Part shown: positions 7,810 to 15,505 of the stretch, one piece after another
Position numbering within the stretch: the stretch's first letter is position 1
How the letters are laid out: each line of letters starts with the position of its first letter
Origin: Miltoncostaeales bacterium
GTDB taxonomy: Bacteria > Actinomycetota > Thermoleophilia > Miltoncostaeales > Miltoncostaeaceae
Reading direction: 5' to 3'
Length of the DNA stretch: 52,267 nt
Assembly (NCBI GenBank): GCA_030829765.1
Contig: JAUROO010000094.1
Coordinates: 1 to 52,267 of the forward strand
Notes under the pieces: generated by a model
The model's input: the letters and a program-made list of their open reading frames with translations, nothing else
Database searches by the model: none
Told to the model about the DNA's origin: nothing
Made by a program: the position numbers and the translations under genes

Positions 7810-8523
7810 GTGGGCGACGCCGGCGACAGGCCACTGCTGGTGGTGCGGCACGTGCCATGGGAGGGGCCGCACCGGATCCTGGATGCCTTCGCAGGCGTGC
7901 CCGTGCGCATGGTGGACGTGCTCGACGGGGATGCCGCGCTGCCGGCGCACGACGAGGTGCGCGGTGCGGTGATCATGGGCGGCCCGATGAGCGTGAACGA
8001 TGTCGCCGCGCATCCCGGGCTCGCCACTGAGGTGGAATGGGTGCGGCAGGCCCTCGCACGGGACCTGCCCATGCTCGGCGTGTGCCTGGGCGCGCAGGTC
8101 ATCGCCCGCGCCGCGGGTGCGCCCGTCGCCCCCGGGCCGCAGCCGGAGATCGGCTGGCTGCCCGTGGAGATCGGGGACGCCGACGACCCGGTGCTCGGTC
8201 TCCTCGCCCCCATGACCATGGCCCTGCACTGGCACGGGGAGGCATTTCCGCTGCCGTCCGGGGCCACCCCGCTGGCGCGATCGGCGCTCACCGAGGTGCA
8301 GGCATTCCGCATCGGGCGGGCATGGGGCGTGCTCTTCCACCCGGAGGCCGACGCCACCCTGACCCGGGAGTGGCTGGCCGAGCCGCTCATGCGCGATGAG
8401 GCACTCCGGGCTCTCGGGCCCGACGCCCCGGCGGCCCTCGAGCGGGGCGCCACCCGGCACGGCGAGGTGCTGGCTGCACGGAGCGCCACCGGCTTCGCGG
8501 CCTTCGCCCGCATGTGCGCGTAG
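7810..8523 (+). CDS. Class I glutamine amidotransferase-like protein
   Basis: This 237-aa protein has GAVIMGGPMSVND, the nucleophile elbow LGVCLGAQVIA with catalytic Cys, a likely catalytic His in ALHWHGEAF or WGVLFHPEAD, and the paired Glu in HPEAD. Stand-alone proteins of this kind include GMP-synthase-like amidotransferases and gamma-glutamyl hydrolases of polyamine catabolism. No synthetase partner is adjacent. The GTG at 7810 is chosen because it lies 10 nt after the preceding stop; upstream in-frame starts would run deep into the LLM gene. Confidence 0.85.
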   Translation: MGDAGDRPLLVVRHVPWEGPHRILDAFAGVPVRMVDVLDGDAALPAHDEVRGAVIMGGPMSVNDVAAHPGLATEVEWVRQALARDLPMLGVCLGAQVIARAAGAPVAPGPQPEIGWLPVEIGDADDPVLGLLAPMTMALHWHGEAFPLPSGATPLARSALTEVQAFRIGRAWGVLFHPEADATLTREWLAEPLMRDEALRALGPDAPAALERGATRHGEVLAARSATGFAAFARMCA

Positions 8524-8561
8524 CCCTGCGGTTCCCCCCGGGTGGTCCACCGGACCGGTGA

Positions 8562-8567
8562 TACGTT
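8562..8567 (+). promoter_or_regulatory. -10 element, leaderless spacing
   Basis: TACGTT lies 6 nt before the GTG at 8574. It suggests the membrane-protein gene is transcribed separately as a leaderless mRNA rather than from the amidotransferase operon. Confidence 0.4.
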
Positions 8568-8573
8568 CGGCCC

Positions 8574-9665
8574 GTGTCCTACGCGCGCGCCCGATTGATG
8601 GTCGGAATCACCGGGGTGGGCACGTGGGTGGCCGTGGCGGTCGCATTCCTCGCCGCCGGTGGGCCGGACGCGCTTCCGGGCACCGACGCCACTGCCAGCG
8701 AGCAGGTTGCGGCCGTTGCCGCGGTCATCGGCGCGTACATCCTCGTGAGCCTCCCCTTCGACCTGCTGGGCGGCCTCATCCTCCCGCGGCGCCACGGCCG
8801 CGCCTGCCCGGGAACCGATGCCTTCGTGGTGGCATGGGCCCGGGGCGTGCTGGTGCAGGCGATCGCCATGGGCGGCGCGGTGCTGGCGGTGACGGCCGCG
8901 GGCCGCTGGGGCGGCACCGGTGCGGCCGTCGGGGTGATCGCCGCGCTTGCGCTGATCATCGGCATCGCGCGGGTGCCGCTGGCACGGATGGTGGCCGACC
9001 TGCCGGTGGGGGCGCCCGCCGCGGAGGGCGATGCGCTCACCGTCGATGCGACCGACCCCGGCTTCACCGGTGGCATCTCGGGCACGGGAACGCGCATGCT
9101 GCTGCCCCGTGCGTGGGACGGTGCCCTCGGACCCGGACTGGGGGTGGAGAAGGCGCGCCGGCAGTGGGCCATCGGCGCGCCGTACGCCCTGGGCATCCTC
9201 CTGGCTGCCGGATGGACCACGGCTGGCGCGGCGCTCGCGTTCGTGCTCCCGGGCGGCGGCGTGGAGTCGGCCGGGCAGGTGATCGCCGCAGGGGCATGGT
9301 TCACGCTGTGGTCGTTCGCCGGCCTGCTCGTGCTGCCCTCGGTGAGCCGGCCGGCCGTGTACGCCGCGGACGCCGCAGCGCTGCAGGAGCACCCCCCGGA
9401 GGAGGTCGCCCGGGTCATCCGCGCGCTGGACGCGCTTCAGGACGACGAGCCGGAGCGGCCCGGCGGTGTCGAGGTGATCTTCCATCCCATCCCCTCCGCG
9501 GGCCGGCGCATCCGCCGGCTGGGGCAGGCTGCACCGGGCATCAGGCCCTGGCACGTGGCCCGCCTGGCCCTGCCGATGTCGTGGTGCCTGCTGGGGGTGC
9601 TGGGGCGCGCGGTGCACTGCAACGCCGGTCGCCCGGAGCTATGGGTGCTGCTGCCGTCCGACTGA
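8574..9665 (+). CDS. Integral membrane protein, possibly a degenerate M48-like protein
   Basis: This 363-aa protein has a hydrophobic N-terminal half with about four membrane segments (near 9-27, 44-64, 88-106 and 116-136). Two more follow near 204-225 and 237-255. After these comes SVSRPAVYAADAAALQ and then a soluble tail with VEVIFHPIPSAGRRIRRL. That arrangement faintly recalls the C-terminal part of membrane M48 peptidases (R-x-x-E-x-x-AD), but no HExxH zinc motif is present and the ligand Glu is Val. I treat it as a hypothetical membrane protein and do not assign an activity. Confidence 0.7.
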   Translation: MSYARARLMVGITGVGTWVAVAVAFLAAGGPDALPGTDATASEQVAAVAAVIGAYILVSLPFDLLGGLILPRRHGRACPGTDAFVVAWARGVLVQAIAMGGAVLAVTAAGRWGGTGAAVGVIAALALIIGIARVPLARMVADLPVGAPAAEGDALTVDATDPGFTGGISGTGTRMLLPRAWDGALGPGLGVEKARRQWAIGAPYALGILLAAGWTTAGAALAFVLPGGGVESAGQVIAAGAWFTLWSFAGLLVLPSVSRPAVYAADAAALQEHPPEEVARVIRALDALQDDEPERPGGVEVIFHPIPSAGRRIRRLGQAAPGIRPWHVARLALPMSWCLLGVLGRAVHCNAGRPELWVLLPSD

Positions 9666-9684
9666 GGTGGCCGGGGGGCCGGGC

Positions 9685-10122
9685 CTACGCGAGCCCGTCC
9701 ACCACCCGGACGTTGCGGATGTCGAAGTCGTCCTCGCCCCAGGGCGCTGCGAGGAACGCCTCGGTGGTCTCCACGGCCACGGCGGGCGATGTGGCGCGCA
9801 TGCTCATCACCAGCACGTTCGCATGGTTGTACTTGCGCGCCAGCCGGGCGGTCTCGGCATCCGCGCACAGCGCTGCGCGCGCGCCCTGCACCTTGTTGGC
9901 GGCGATGCACGCCCCCGTGCCGCTCCAGCAGAAGAGGACAGCGACGTCCGAATCACCCGACGTCGCGGCGCGGGCGGTGGCAGCGGACACCTCGGCCCAT
10001 TCGGTCTCGTCACCATCCACGAGGGGCCCGATCAGCGTGAGCTGATGGCCCTGGTCGCGCAGCCACTGCACCACGGCCTCGGTGACGGGCTGGCGCATGT
10101 CGGATCCCACGGCGATGCGCAT
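9685..10122 (-). CDS. rpiB: RpiB/LacA-family sugar-phosphate isomerase
   Basis: This 145-aa protein begins MRIAVGSDMRQPVTEAVVQWL. It carries the family core CWSGTGACIAANKVQGARAALCADAETARLARKYNHANVLVMS, split around the phosphate-binding SGTG loop and the conserved HANVL. It would isomerise ribose-5-phosphate and ribulose-5-phosphate or a related aldose/ketose phosphate. Canonical RpiB has a DHAG N-terminal motif where this has SDMR, so the substrate may differ from ribose-5-phosphate. ATG at 10122 is preceded by a -10 at leaderless distance. It converges with the membrane-protein gene across a 19-nt gap. Confidence 0.82.
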   Translation of the reverse strand: MRIAVGSDMRQPVTEAVVQWLRDQGHQLTLIGPLVDGDETEWAEVSAATARAATSGDSDVAVLFCWSGTGACIAANKVQGARAALCADAETARLARKYNHANVLVMSMRATSPAVAVETTEAFLAAPWGEDDFDIRNVRVVDGLA

Positions 10123-10128
10123 GGTGCA

Positions 10129-10134
10129 AATGTA
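10129..10134 (-). promoter_or_regulatory. -10 element of rpiB-like gene (leaderless)
   Basis: TACATT on the minus strand lies 6 nt before the ATG at 10122. It is one half of a compact divergent promoter pair in a 40-nt gap. Confidence 0.5.
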
Positions 10135-10149
10135 CCGGCGCCCGGGCGC

Positions 10150-10155
10150 TACCGT
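10150..10155 (+). promoter_or_regulatory. -10 element of the metallo-hydrolase/mrp operon (leaderless)
   Basis: TACCGT lies 7 nt before the ATG at 10163. No good -35 is seen. It supports that ATG over an upstream in-frame start that would overlap rpiB. Confidence 0.45.
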
Positions 10156-10162
10156 GCCGCGC

Positions 10163-10798
10163 ATGATCGTTCGTGGAGGTACCTTCGGTCCGGTGGCCAC
10201 CAACACCTACGTGGTGGCCGACCGGGAGGGCGGCAGTGCCCTCATCGTGGACCCGGCGGCGGGCAGCAGCCGCTGGGTTGCCGAGACGCTGTCGGCGCTG
10301 GCGGTGGAGCCCGTGGCCGTGCTGGACACCCATGGGCACTGGGACCACGTGGTGGAGAACCACGTATGGGATGCCCAGGGCATCCCCGTGTGGGTGGGGC
10401 GTGGCGACGAGGGCTGGCTCGAGGCGCCGGCCCCGTTCAACCCCGCGCTGTTCGGCAACCCGCCGCCCACGCCGGGCGTGACGCCGGCCGCCGTCCTCGA
10501 GGATGGCGACACCATCACCTGCGGCGACCTGGTATTCCAGATGCTGGCCACTCCCGGGCACTCGCCCGGGCTGCAGGTGGCCTACAACGCGGAGGCCGGG
10601 CAGGCACTGGTGGGCGACCTGATCTTCGCGATGGGCATCGGCCGCACGGACTTCCCCGGCAGCGACCATGGCGACATGGTGCGATCGCTCACCCGCCTTT
10701 TCGACGAGGTCCCGGGCGACACGGTGATCTACCCCGGCCACGACCGGTGGGGGATGACCCTGGCCGAGGCCGAGCCCTACGCACGGATGTTCATGTGA
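10163..10798 (+). CDS. Metallo-beta-lactamase-fold hydrolase, glyoxalase II-like
   Basis: This 211-aa protein has GPVATNTYVVAD, the zinc motif DTHGHWDHVVEN, then ATPGHSPGLQVAY (third His ligand), GDLIFAMGIGRTDFPGSDH (bridging Asp and substrate loop) and VIYPGHDRWG (last His). This is the full ligand set of the hydroxyacylglutathione-hydrolase-like group, with the GRTDFPGSD loop common to bacterial GloB-like proteins and persulfide dioxygenases. Actinobacteria lack glutathione, so the substrate is probably another thiol ester. The stop overlaps the GTG of the mrp gene (GTGA), so the two form an operon. Confidence 0.88.
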   Translation: MIVRGGTFGPVATNTYVVADREGGSALIVDPAAGSSRWVAETLSALAVEPVAVLDTHGHWDHVVENHVWDAQGIPVWVGRGDEGWLEAPAPFNPALFGNPPPTPGVTPAAVLEDGDTITCGDLVFQMLATPGHSPGLQVAYNAEAGQALVGDLIFAMGIGRTDFPGSDHGDMVRSLTRLFDEVPGDTVIYPGHDRWGMTLAEAEPYARMFM

Positions 10799-11895
10799 GC
10801 GTCACGCGTGATGAGGTGATCACCGCGCTCGATCGCGTTCTCGACCCCGAGCTGCATCGCAGCATCGTGGCGCTCGGCATGGTGGGCGCGGTGGAGGTGG
10901 ACGGTCCGCGGGTGGCAATCACCATCAAGCTCACGGTGGCGGGATGCCCGCTGAAGGCCGAGATCCAGCGGCGCGTGAGCGAGGCCGTGGCCGCCCTCCC
11001 CGGCGTGGAGGGCGTGCAGGTGGGCCTCGACACCATGACCGACGAGGAGCGCGCCGGGGTGCGCGAATCCATCATCGGCGGACCGCGCCGCGACAGCCCC
11101 TTCACGCCCGACGCGCGCACCCGGGTGATCCTGGTGTCATCGGGCAAGGGCGGCGTGGGCAAGTCGAGCGTCACGTGCAACCTGGCGGTGGCACTGGCCG
11201 CGCAGGGCCATTCGGTGGGACTGCTCGATGCCGATGTGTACGGGTACTCCATCCCGCGCATGATGGGCGCCACGCAGCAGCCGGTGATGCTCGACGACCT
11301 CATCATCCCGGTCGAGAGCCACGGGGTGCGGCTGATGAGCATCGGCTTCATGACGGCCGACGACAACCCCGTGATATGGCGCGGCCCGATGCTGCACAAG
11401 GCGCTGACGTCATTCGTGACCGAGGTGTTCTGGGACGACCCCGACGTGCTGCTGGTGGACCTCCCGCCGGGTACGGGCGACGTCGCCCTGTCGCTGGCGC
11501 AGTTGCTGCCCGCGGCGCAGGTGCTGGTGGTCACCACGCCGCAGCTCACCGCGCAGCGGGTGGCCCGCCGGGCGGCCGCGATGGCCAGCCGCGTGGAGCT
11601 GCCCGTGCTCGGCGTGATCGAGAACATGTCGTGGTTTGTGGCCCCGGACACGGGCGCCCGCTACGAGGTCTTCTCGGGCGGTGGAGGGCAGGCACTTGCC
11701 GCCGACCTGGGCGTCCCCCTGCTGGGGCAGGTGCCGCTCGAGTCGGACGTGGCCCGGGCGGGCGACGAGGGCCTGCCCGTGGTTGCAGCCCGTCCCGACA
11801 GCCCGGCCGCGCGGGCCCTGGCAGACATCTCCGCCCACGTGGGGCGCGCAGCGGGCATCCAGAGGGCATCGGGCATCCCCCTCGCGGCCGGGTAG
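10795..11895 (+). CDS. mrp: Mrp/ApbC-type Fe-S cluster carrier ATPase with N-terminal MIP18 domain
   Basis: This 366-aa protein has an N-terminal DUF59/MIP18 domain (about 1-85; RVLDPELHRSIVALGMV, LTVAGCPLKAEI). The P-loop ATPase domain follows, with the deviant Walker A SSGKGGVGKSSVTCNLA, DADVYGYSIPRMMG, the Walker B LLVDLPPGTGDVALS and IENMSWF. Mrp proteins bind and transfer 4Fe-4S clusters. The C-terminal CxxC of many homologues is missing here, since the segment after IENMSWF reads VAPDTGARYEVF. The GTG start overlaps the upstream stop. A ferredoxin gene follows 62 nt later, in line with an Fe-S role. Confidence 0.93.
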   Translation: MSVTRDEVITALDRVLDPELHRSIVALGMVGAVEVDGPRVAITIKLTVAGCPLKAEIQRRVSEAVAALPGVEGVQVGLDTMTDEERAGVRESIIGGPRRDSPFTPDARTRVILVSSGKGGVGKSSVTCNLAVALAAQGHSVGLLDADVYGYSIPRMMGATQQPVMLDDLIIPVESHGVRLMSIGFMTADDNPVIWRGPMLHKALTSFVTEVFWDDPDVLLVDLPPGTGDVALSLAQLLPAAQVLVVTTPQLTAQRVARRAAAMASRVELPVLGVIENMSWFVAPDTGARYEVFSGGGGQALAADLGVPLLGQVPLESDVARAGDEGLPVVAARPDSPAARALADISAHVGRAAGIQRASGIPLAAG

Positions 11896-11898
11896 ACT
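11893..11898 (+). promoter_or_regulatory. Possible -10 for ferredoxin gene
   Basis: TAGACT overlaps the mrp stop codon and would give a leader of about 50 nt. The leader contains a small GACCC/GGGTC hairpin before the ribosome binding site GAGGAG (11946-11951). No -35 match was found. Confidence 0.3.
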
Positions 11899-11957
11899 GG
11901 CCTCCGTTCGGCGGACCCGGCTGGGGGTCTGCGAAGCGATCGCCTGAGGAGACTCCG

Positions 11958-12269
11958 TTGGCCTACGTCATCACCGAGCCCTGCATCGGCACGAAGGACA
12001 CATCCTGCGCGGATGTGTGCCCCGTCGACTGCATCCACCCCGCCCCGGGCGAGGAGAACGCCGACACGGCCACGATGCTCTACATCGACCCGTCCGAGTG
12101 CATCGACTGCGACGCCTGCGTCGAGGCCTGCCCGGTGGACGCCACGATGGCCGAGGACGACATCCCGGCCCAGTGGGAGGTCTTCAAGGAGATCAACCGC
12201 GCCTACTACGAGCAGGGCCACGAGGCCGGCGAGAAGATGGTGCAGGAGTTCCTGGCCGCCCGCGGCTAG
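11958..12269 (+). CDS. fdxA: 7Fe-type ferredoxin (FdxA family)
   Basis: This 103-aa protein has eight cysteines: C9, C17, C21 and C25, then C48-x2-C51-x2-C54-x3-C58-P. This is the arrangement of actinobacterial ferredoxins with one 3Fe-4S and one 4Fe-4S cluster. The C-terminal part (AEDDIPAQWEVFKEINRAYYEQG) is also typical of FdxA. The TTG start at 11958 is placed by the GAGGAG ribosome binding site 6 nt upstream and by the family N-terminus AYVITEPC. It is a likely electron acceptor for oxidoreductases such as the Kor enzyme at the window's left end. The loop between clusters (PAPGEENADTAT) is a few residues longer than usual. Confidence 0.93.
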   Translation: MAYVITEPCIGTKDTSCADVCPVDCIHPAPGEENADTATMLYIDPSECIDCDACVEACPVDATMAEDDIPAQWEVFKEINRAYYEQGHEAGEKMVQEFLAARG

Positions 12270-12293
12270 CGACACCCCTCCACGCAGTACCCG

Positions 12294-12320
12294 CGAAGGG
12301 CGCCCAACGGGCGCCCTTCG
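12294..12320. terminator. Bidirectional terminator between ferredoxin and transglutaminase-like genes
   Basis: CGAAGGGCGCCC and GGGCGCCCTTCG form a 12-bp stem with a 3-nt loop. It is followed on the plus strand by TCGTTTGG. It sits between two converging genes (stops at 12269 and 12348), so it probably serves both. Confidence 0.7.
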
Positions 12321-12347
12321 TCGTTTGGTACCGCCTCGGCCGGTCCG

Positions 12348-13127
12348 CTAGTTGAGGCGGGCGGCGCGGATGTCGTCCAGGGTTGCCTCCGCCACCCGCA
12401 TCGCGAGGGATGGCGGGGTGGTGGTGAGCAGGGAGCCCAGCAGGGCCTCGGCCTCATCGGCATCTCCCATCGCCAACAGCACCTCGGCCAGCCGCACGCG
12501 GGGCGCTGGATCGTCCGGGTTCACGAGGGCCTGCAGCCCGAGGCACCAGCGCACGTCGGACAACTGGTCCCGCCGCCGGTACGAGCCCTCGAGGTTCAGG
12601 AGCATCCGGGCAACGGTGACATCAGCCGGCGCCGGCGCGAGGTGCCCGGGCTCGAGGTCCGTGCCCGCGGTATCGCGCGCGATCCCGGCGAGCTCCTCCA
12701 CGCTACGCGGCACCCAGCCATGGAACGGATCCACGTACCGGGCCCGCGCCTCGGACACATCCGCCACGATGTAGTGGCCGGGCATCGCAACGCCCTCGAT
12801 GGCCGCCCCGGTACGCCGCCCCACCGCGACGGCGAGCGCCGACAATGCGATGGGAAGGCCCCGGCGCCTCTGCAGTACCTGGTCAAGGAATGAGTTGCGC
12901 GGGTCGTCATAGGTGTCGGCATCCCCCGCATAGCCCTCGTCGCGCAGCAGGTGGAAGACCGCGGTGGCATCCGTGCCCCCGGCCAGCACCGCGAGGCGGT
13001 CCACCTCGTCCAGCCATCGCTCGCAGTCGAGCCCCGGCCGCCCCTCCGCCGCGATGCGCAGGTTGGCCTCCGCCAGATCGGGGTCGGGCGCCCGCATCAG
13101 ATCGACCAGGCGGGCCCGGTTCTCCAT
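12348..13127 (-). CDS. SirB1-family transglutaminase-like/TPR protein
   Basis: This 259-aa protein carries DDPRNSFLDQVLQRRRGLPIALSALAVAVG followed by GVAMPGHYIVAD and YVDPFHGW, the core of the SirB1 (transglutaminase-like, N-terminal) family. The C-terminal third (WCLGLQALVNPDDPAPRVRLAEVLLAMGDADEAEALL) looks like a TPR pair, also typical. The catalytic Cys of true transglutaminases is not evident, as is usual for SirB1 proteins. Their biochemical role is not established. The ATG at 13127 lies two bases after the stop of the upstream small gene. It is the last gene of a five-gene operon. Confidence 0.85.
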   Translation of the reverse strand: MENRARLVDLMRAPDPDLAEANLRIAAEGRPGLDCERWLDEVDRLAVLAGGTDATAVFHLLRDEGYAGDADTYDDPRNSFLDQVLQRRRGLPIALSALAVAVGRRTGAAIEGVAMPGHYIVADVSEARARYVDPFHGWVPRSVEELAGIARDTAGTDLEPGHLAPAPADVTVARMLLNLEGSYRRRDQLSDVRWCLGLQALVNPDDPAPRVRLAEVLLAMGDADEAEALLGSLLTTTPPSLAMRVAEATLDDIRAARLN

Positions 13128-13129
13128 CG

Positions 13130-13393
13130 TCACGACGCACCGCCGAGGAGGTCGGCCTGCGCGTCCTGCAGGCCCATCCGGCACAGCGACAGGGCGGCCT
13201 GCCGCACGGCCTCGCGCTCGGGTGCCGCGCGCACCAGGCGGGCGGCCTCGGCCAGCACGTGGCCTGCCGGCATCCCGTCTGCCGCGCGCGCCGCCTGGGC
13301 CAGCAGCGGACCGGCCACGGTGTCACGGCGCACAAGGGCCATCTCGGCCTGGGCGGCCAGCGCAACCACGCGCAGGGAATCAGGGGCGCTCAC
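13130..13393 (-). CDS. Small Ala-rich helical protein, unknown function
   Basis: This 87-aa protein (VSAPDSLRVVALAAQAEMALVR at the start, then LLAQAARAADGMPAGHVLAEAARLV) is Ala/Leu-rich and predicted all-helical, with no metal or catalytic motif. The GTG overlaps the stop of the amidohydrolase gene (GTGA) and its own stop is two bases from the next ATG, so it is embedded in the operon. Coupling on both sides is the main argument that it is real. Confidence 0.6.
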   Translation of the reverse strand: MSAPDSLRVVALAAQAEMALVRRDTVAGPLLAQAARAADGMPAGHVLAEAARLVRAAPEREAVRQAALSLCRMGLQDAQADLLGGAS

Positions 13394-14241
13394 GGCGCGA
13401 CGCCTCCGAGCAGGCGACGCGCATTGCCCCCCAGGACCGCCCGGAGAGCCGCGGCGTCCCATCCGGCCACGCGTGCGGCCGCACCCACCAGGTGCAGCGC
13501 CTGCGCATGGTCGCCGTAGGGCCGGTCCGACCCGAACACCAGGCGCTCGGGCGGCAACATCACCAGATCGGGAAGCGCCGCGATAGAGGTGTCGAACAGC
13601 ACGTCGGGGTACCCCGCGGTGACCGCCGCAAGCGCACGATGGTCACCGCGCCCGCCGTGGGCCAGGATCAGGCGCGCGCTGGGGACGCGCTCGAGGAGCG
13701 CGGCGAACGCCGGGCCCAGGGGCCGGGCGCCGAACCCGGCGTGGAACACCACCGGCCATCCCATGTCGGTCGCCAACCGCACCGCCGCCACGCATGCGTC
13801 CGACTCGGGCCGGAAGCGCTGCGCCACCGGATGCAACTTGAGGCCACGTGCGCCGCCACGGTGCGCCTCCTCCATCGCGGCCTCGAACGGCCCGGCGGGA
13901 TCCACCCGGCAGAACGGGATGATGCGCCCCGGGTGCGCGGTCGCGGCGGCGCACACCCGGAGGTTCGGTTCGCGGAAGTCACCCGAGGCACCCGGCTCAT
14001 CTGCCGGGAACGCCACCGCGGCGGTGATGCCGTTGGCGTCGAGGTCGCGGGTCAGGTCATCCGCACCCAGCGCATGTCCGTCGCGGTCGATCCCGAGGTG
14101 CACGTGCATGTCCACGATGCCGGTGCCATCGGGCACCACCACGCTGCGCCGCGCCCACTGCTCGATCCCCGCAAGCGCGTCCACGTCCGCCCCGGCCGCG
14201 CCGAGCACCGATGCATCCTGGCCGAGCAGGCGCCCGCTCAA
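13390..14241 (-). CDS. Amidohydrolase-family TIM-barrel hydrolase (amidohydrolase 2 type)
   Basis: This 283-aa protein has GIVDMHVHLGIDRDG (metal ligand HxH), LDANGITAAVAFPADEPGA, GLKLHPVAQRFRP, WPVVFHAGFGARPLG, ARLILAHGGRGDH and LVFGSDRPYGDHAQAL (catalytic Asp), the usual order for the amidohydrolase 2 group. These act as decarboxylases or hydrolases on cyclic acids or lactones; the substrate is unknown here. The start is placed at TTG 14241, which overlaps the upstream stop as TTGA, the same coupling used by its neighbours. Confidence 0.85.
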   Translation of the reverse strand: MSGRLLGQDASVLGAAGADVDALAGIEQWARRSVVVPDGTGIVDMHVHLGIDRDGHALGADDLTRDLDANGITAAVAFPADEPGASGDFREPNLRVCAAATAHPGRIIPFCRVDPAGPFEAAMEEAHRGGARGLKLHPVAQRFRPESDACVAAVRLATDMGWPVVFHAGFGARPLGPAFAALLERVPSARLILAHGGRGDHRALAAVTAGYPDVLFDTSIAALPDLVMLPPERLVFGSDRPYGDHAQALHLVGAAARVAGWDAAALRAVLGGNARRLLGGVAP

Positions 14242-14690
14242 TGCGTGCGCGCCTCGAAGTCCGCGATGCTGCGGCGGAACCCATCGGGCATCGGCGTGGC
14301 GTCGCCGCCCTCCCACGACTCCACGCCCACGATCACCGCACGGGCGTCGGCCACGTGCAGCGCGCCGTCGGCATCGATGCGCTCGAGGCGGGCTTCCATT
14401 GCGTGGCTCGTGGTGCCGAGGTGCGCGCACCTGATGAACACCTCGACGTCGTCGTCGAACCGCAGTGGCGCATGGAAGTCCACCCCCAGCGACCGCACCA
14501 TGAAGACGTGGCCGGGCTCGCCGACCAGGGGCAGCCCCGCGGCGCGCCGGTATTCGATGATGGCGCGCTCCAGGTACCTGCCGTAGCGCCCGAAGTACAC
14601 GACGCCGCCCGCATCGGTGTCGGCGAAGTCCACGCGCATCCGGGTGCTGAAGCCGAACGGCGGATGGTCATGGTCGCTAGCCGACGACAC
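14238..14690 (-). CDS. Acyl-CoA thioesterase, 4-hydroxybenzoyl-CoA thioesterase type
   Basis: This 150-aa hot-dog-fold protein carries MRVDFADTDAGGVVYFGRYGRYLERA, which holds the catalytic Asp of the 4HBT motif (D-x-D-xx-G-x-V-x-(Y/F)). FMVRSLGVDFHAPLRFDDDVEVFIR follows. It should hydrolyse an aryl- or acyl-CoA ester. The GTG at 14690 gives the family N-terminus with a short leader peptide and overlaps the upstream SDR gene by 14 nt. Linkage to an SDR and an amidohydrolase suggests breakdown of a cyclic or aromatic acid, but this is inference. Confidence 0.85.
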   Translation of the reverse strand: MSSASDHDHPPFGFSTRMRVDFADTDAGGVVYFGRYGRYLERAIIEYRRAAGLPLVGEPGHVFMVRSLGVDFHAPLRFDDDVEVFIRCAHLGTTSHAMEARLERIDADGALHVADARAVIVGVESWEGGDATPMPDGFRRSIADFEARTH

Positions 14691-15450
14691 GGCTCTCCCC
14701 TCCGTCGATGAGTACCGACGCGCCCGTGATGAAGGCCGCGCGCTCGGACGCGAGGAATGCCACCAGGTCGCCCACCTCCGCCGGATCCCCCACGCGCCCG
14801 GTGGGGTTGCGCGCACCGCGCTCGGCAATCGCCGCCTCGAGATCCGGAGCCGCGGAGAGCAGCTCGCGCATGCGATCGGTGAGGATGGGGCCGGGCAGGA
14901 CGTTGTTCACCGTGATGCCGTCCCCCGCCACCTCCCGGGCCACTGTGCGCACCGCACCGGCCACCCCCGCGCGCGTGGCGTTCGACAGCGCGAGGCCGTC
15001 GATCACCTCACGCACCGATGTGCTGGTGATCGTGACGATCCTCCCCCACCCCCGGTCACGCATCGCGGGCAGCGCGGCGCGCATCAACCGCACCGTGCCG
15101 AGCAGGTTCTGCTGCACGGCGAGGTCCCACCCGGCGTCATCCGATCCCATGAACGGTCCCGGCGGCGGACCCCCGGCATTCGCCACGACGATGTCCACGG
15201 CACCGAGGGCATCCTGGGCCCCGGCGAGCGCGCGTGCCGGACCCGCGGGGTCACTCATGTCGGCCACCACGCCGTGGGCGTCGGCCCCGGCGGCACGCAG
15301 CGCTGCCACTGTGGCATCCACTCCAGCGGCGCCCCGGGCGGCCACCACCACGCGCACGCCCTCGCGCACCAGCGACTCCGCCGCCGCCCGGCCCATGCCC
15401 CGGGTGCCGCCGGTCACGAGCGCTGCCCGCCCTGTGATTCCGAGGTCCAT
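14677..15450 (-). CDS. Short-chain dehydrogenase/reductase with atypical active site
   Basis: This 257-aa Rossmann protein has the cofactor motif VTGGTRGMGRA, VVADMSDPAG, DIVVANAGGPPPG (NAG) and the catalytic-loop serine in VTITSTSVRE. The canonical YxxxK is replaced: the aligned segment is LSNATRAGVAG, so Tyr becomes Ser and Lys becomes Arg. The C-terminal PGPILTDRM and ITGASVLIDGG are normal. A subgroup of FabG-like proteins with an LSNxxR motif exists, so this is probably a conserved variant rather than a broken gene. Its chemistry is uncertain. A purine-rich ribosome site (AAGGGGGGC) precedes the ATG. It is the first gene of the operon. Confidence 0.88.
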   Translation of the reverse strand: MDLGITGRAALVTGGTRGMGRAAAESLVREGVRVVVAARGAAGVDATVAALRAAGADAHGVVADMSDPAGPARALAGAQDALGAVDIVVANAGGPPPGPFMGSDDAGWDLAVQQNLLGTVRLMRAALPAMRDRGWGRIVTITSTSVREVIDGLALSNATRAGVAGAVRTVAREVAGDGITVNNVLPGPILTDRMRELLSAAPDLEAAIAERGARNPTGRVGDPAEVGDLVAFLASERAAFITGASVLIDGGESRVVG

Positions 15451-15505
15451 CGCCCCCCTTGCCCGTACGCGGCCATGTCGCCGCGTGGTCCGTCACGATA
15501 CGCCC

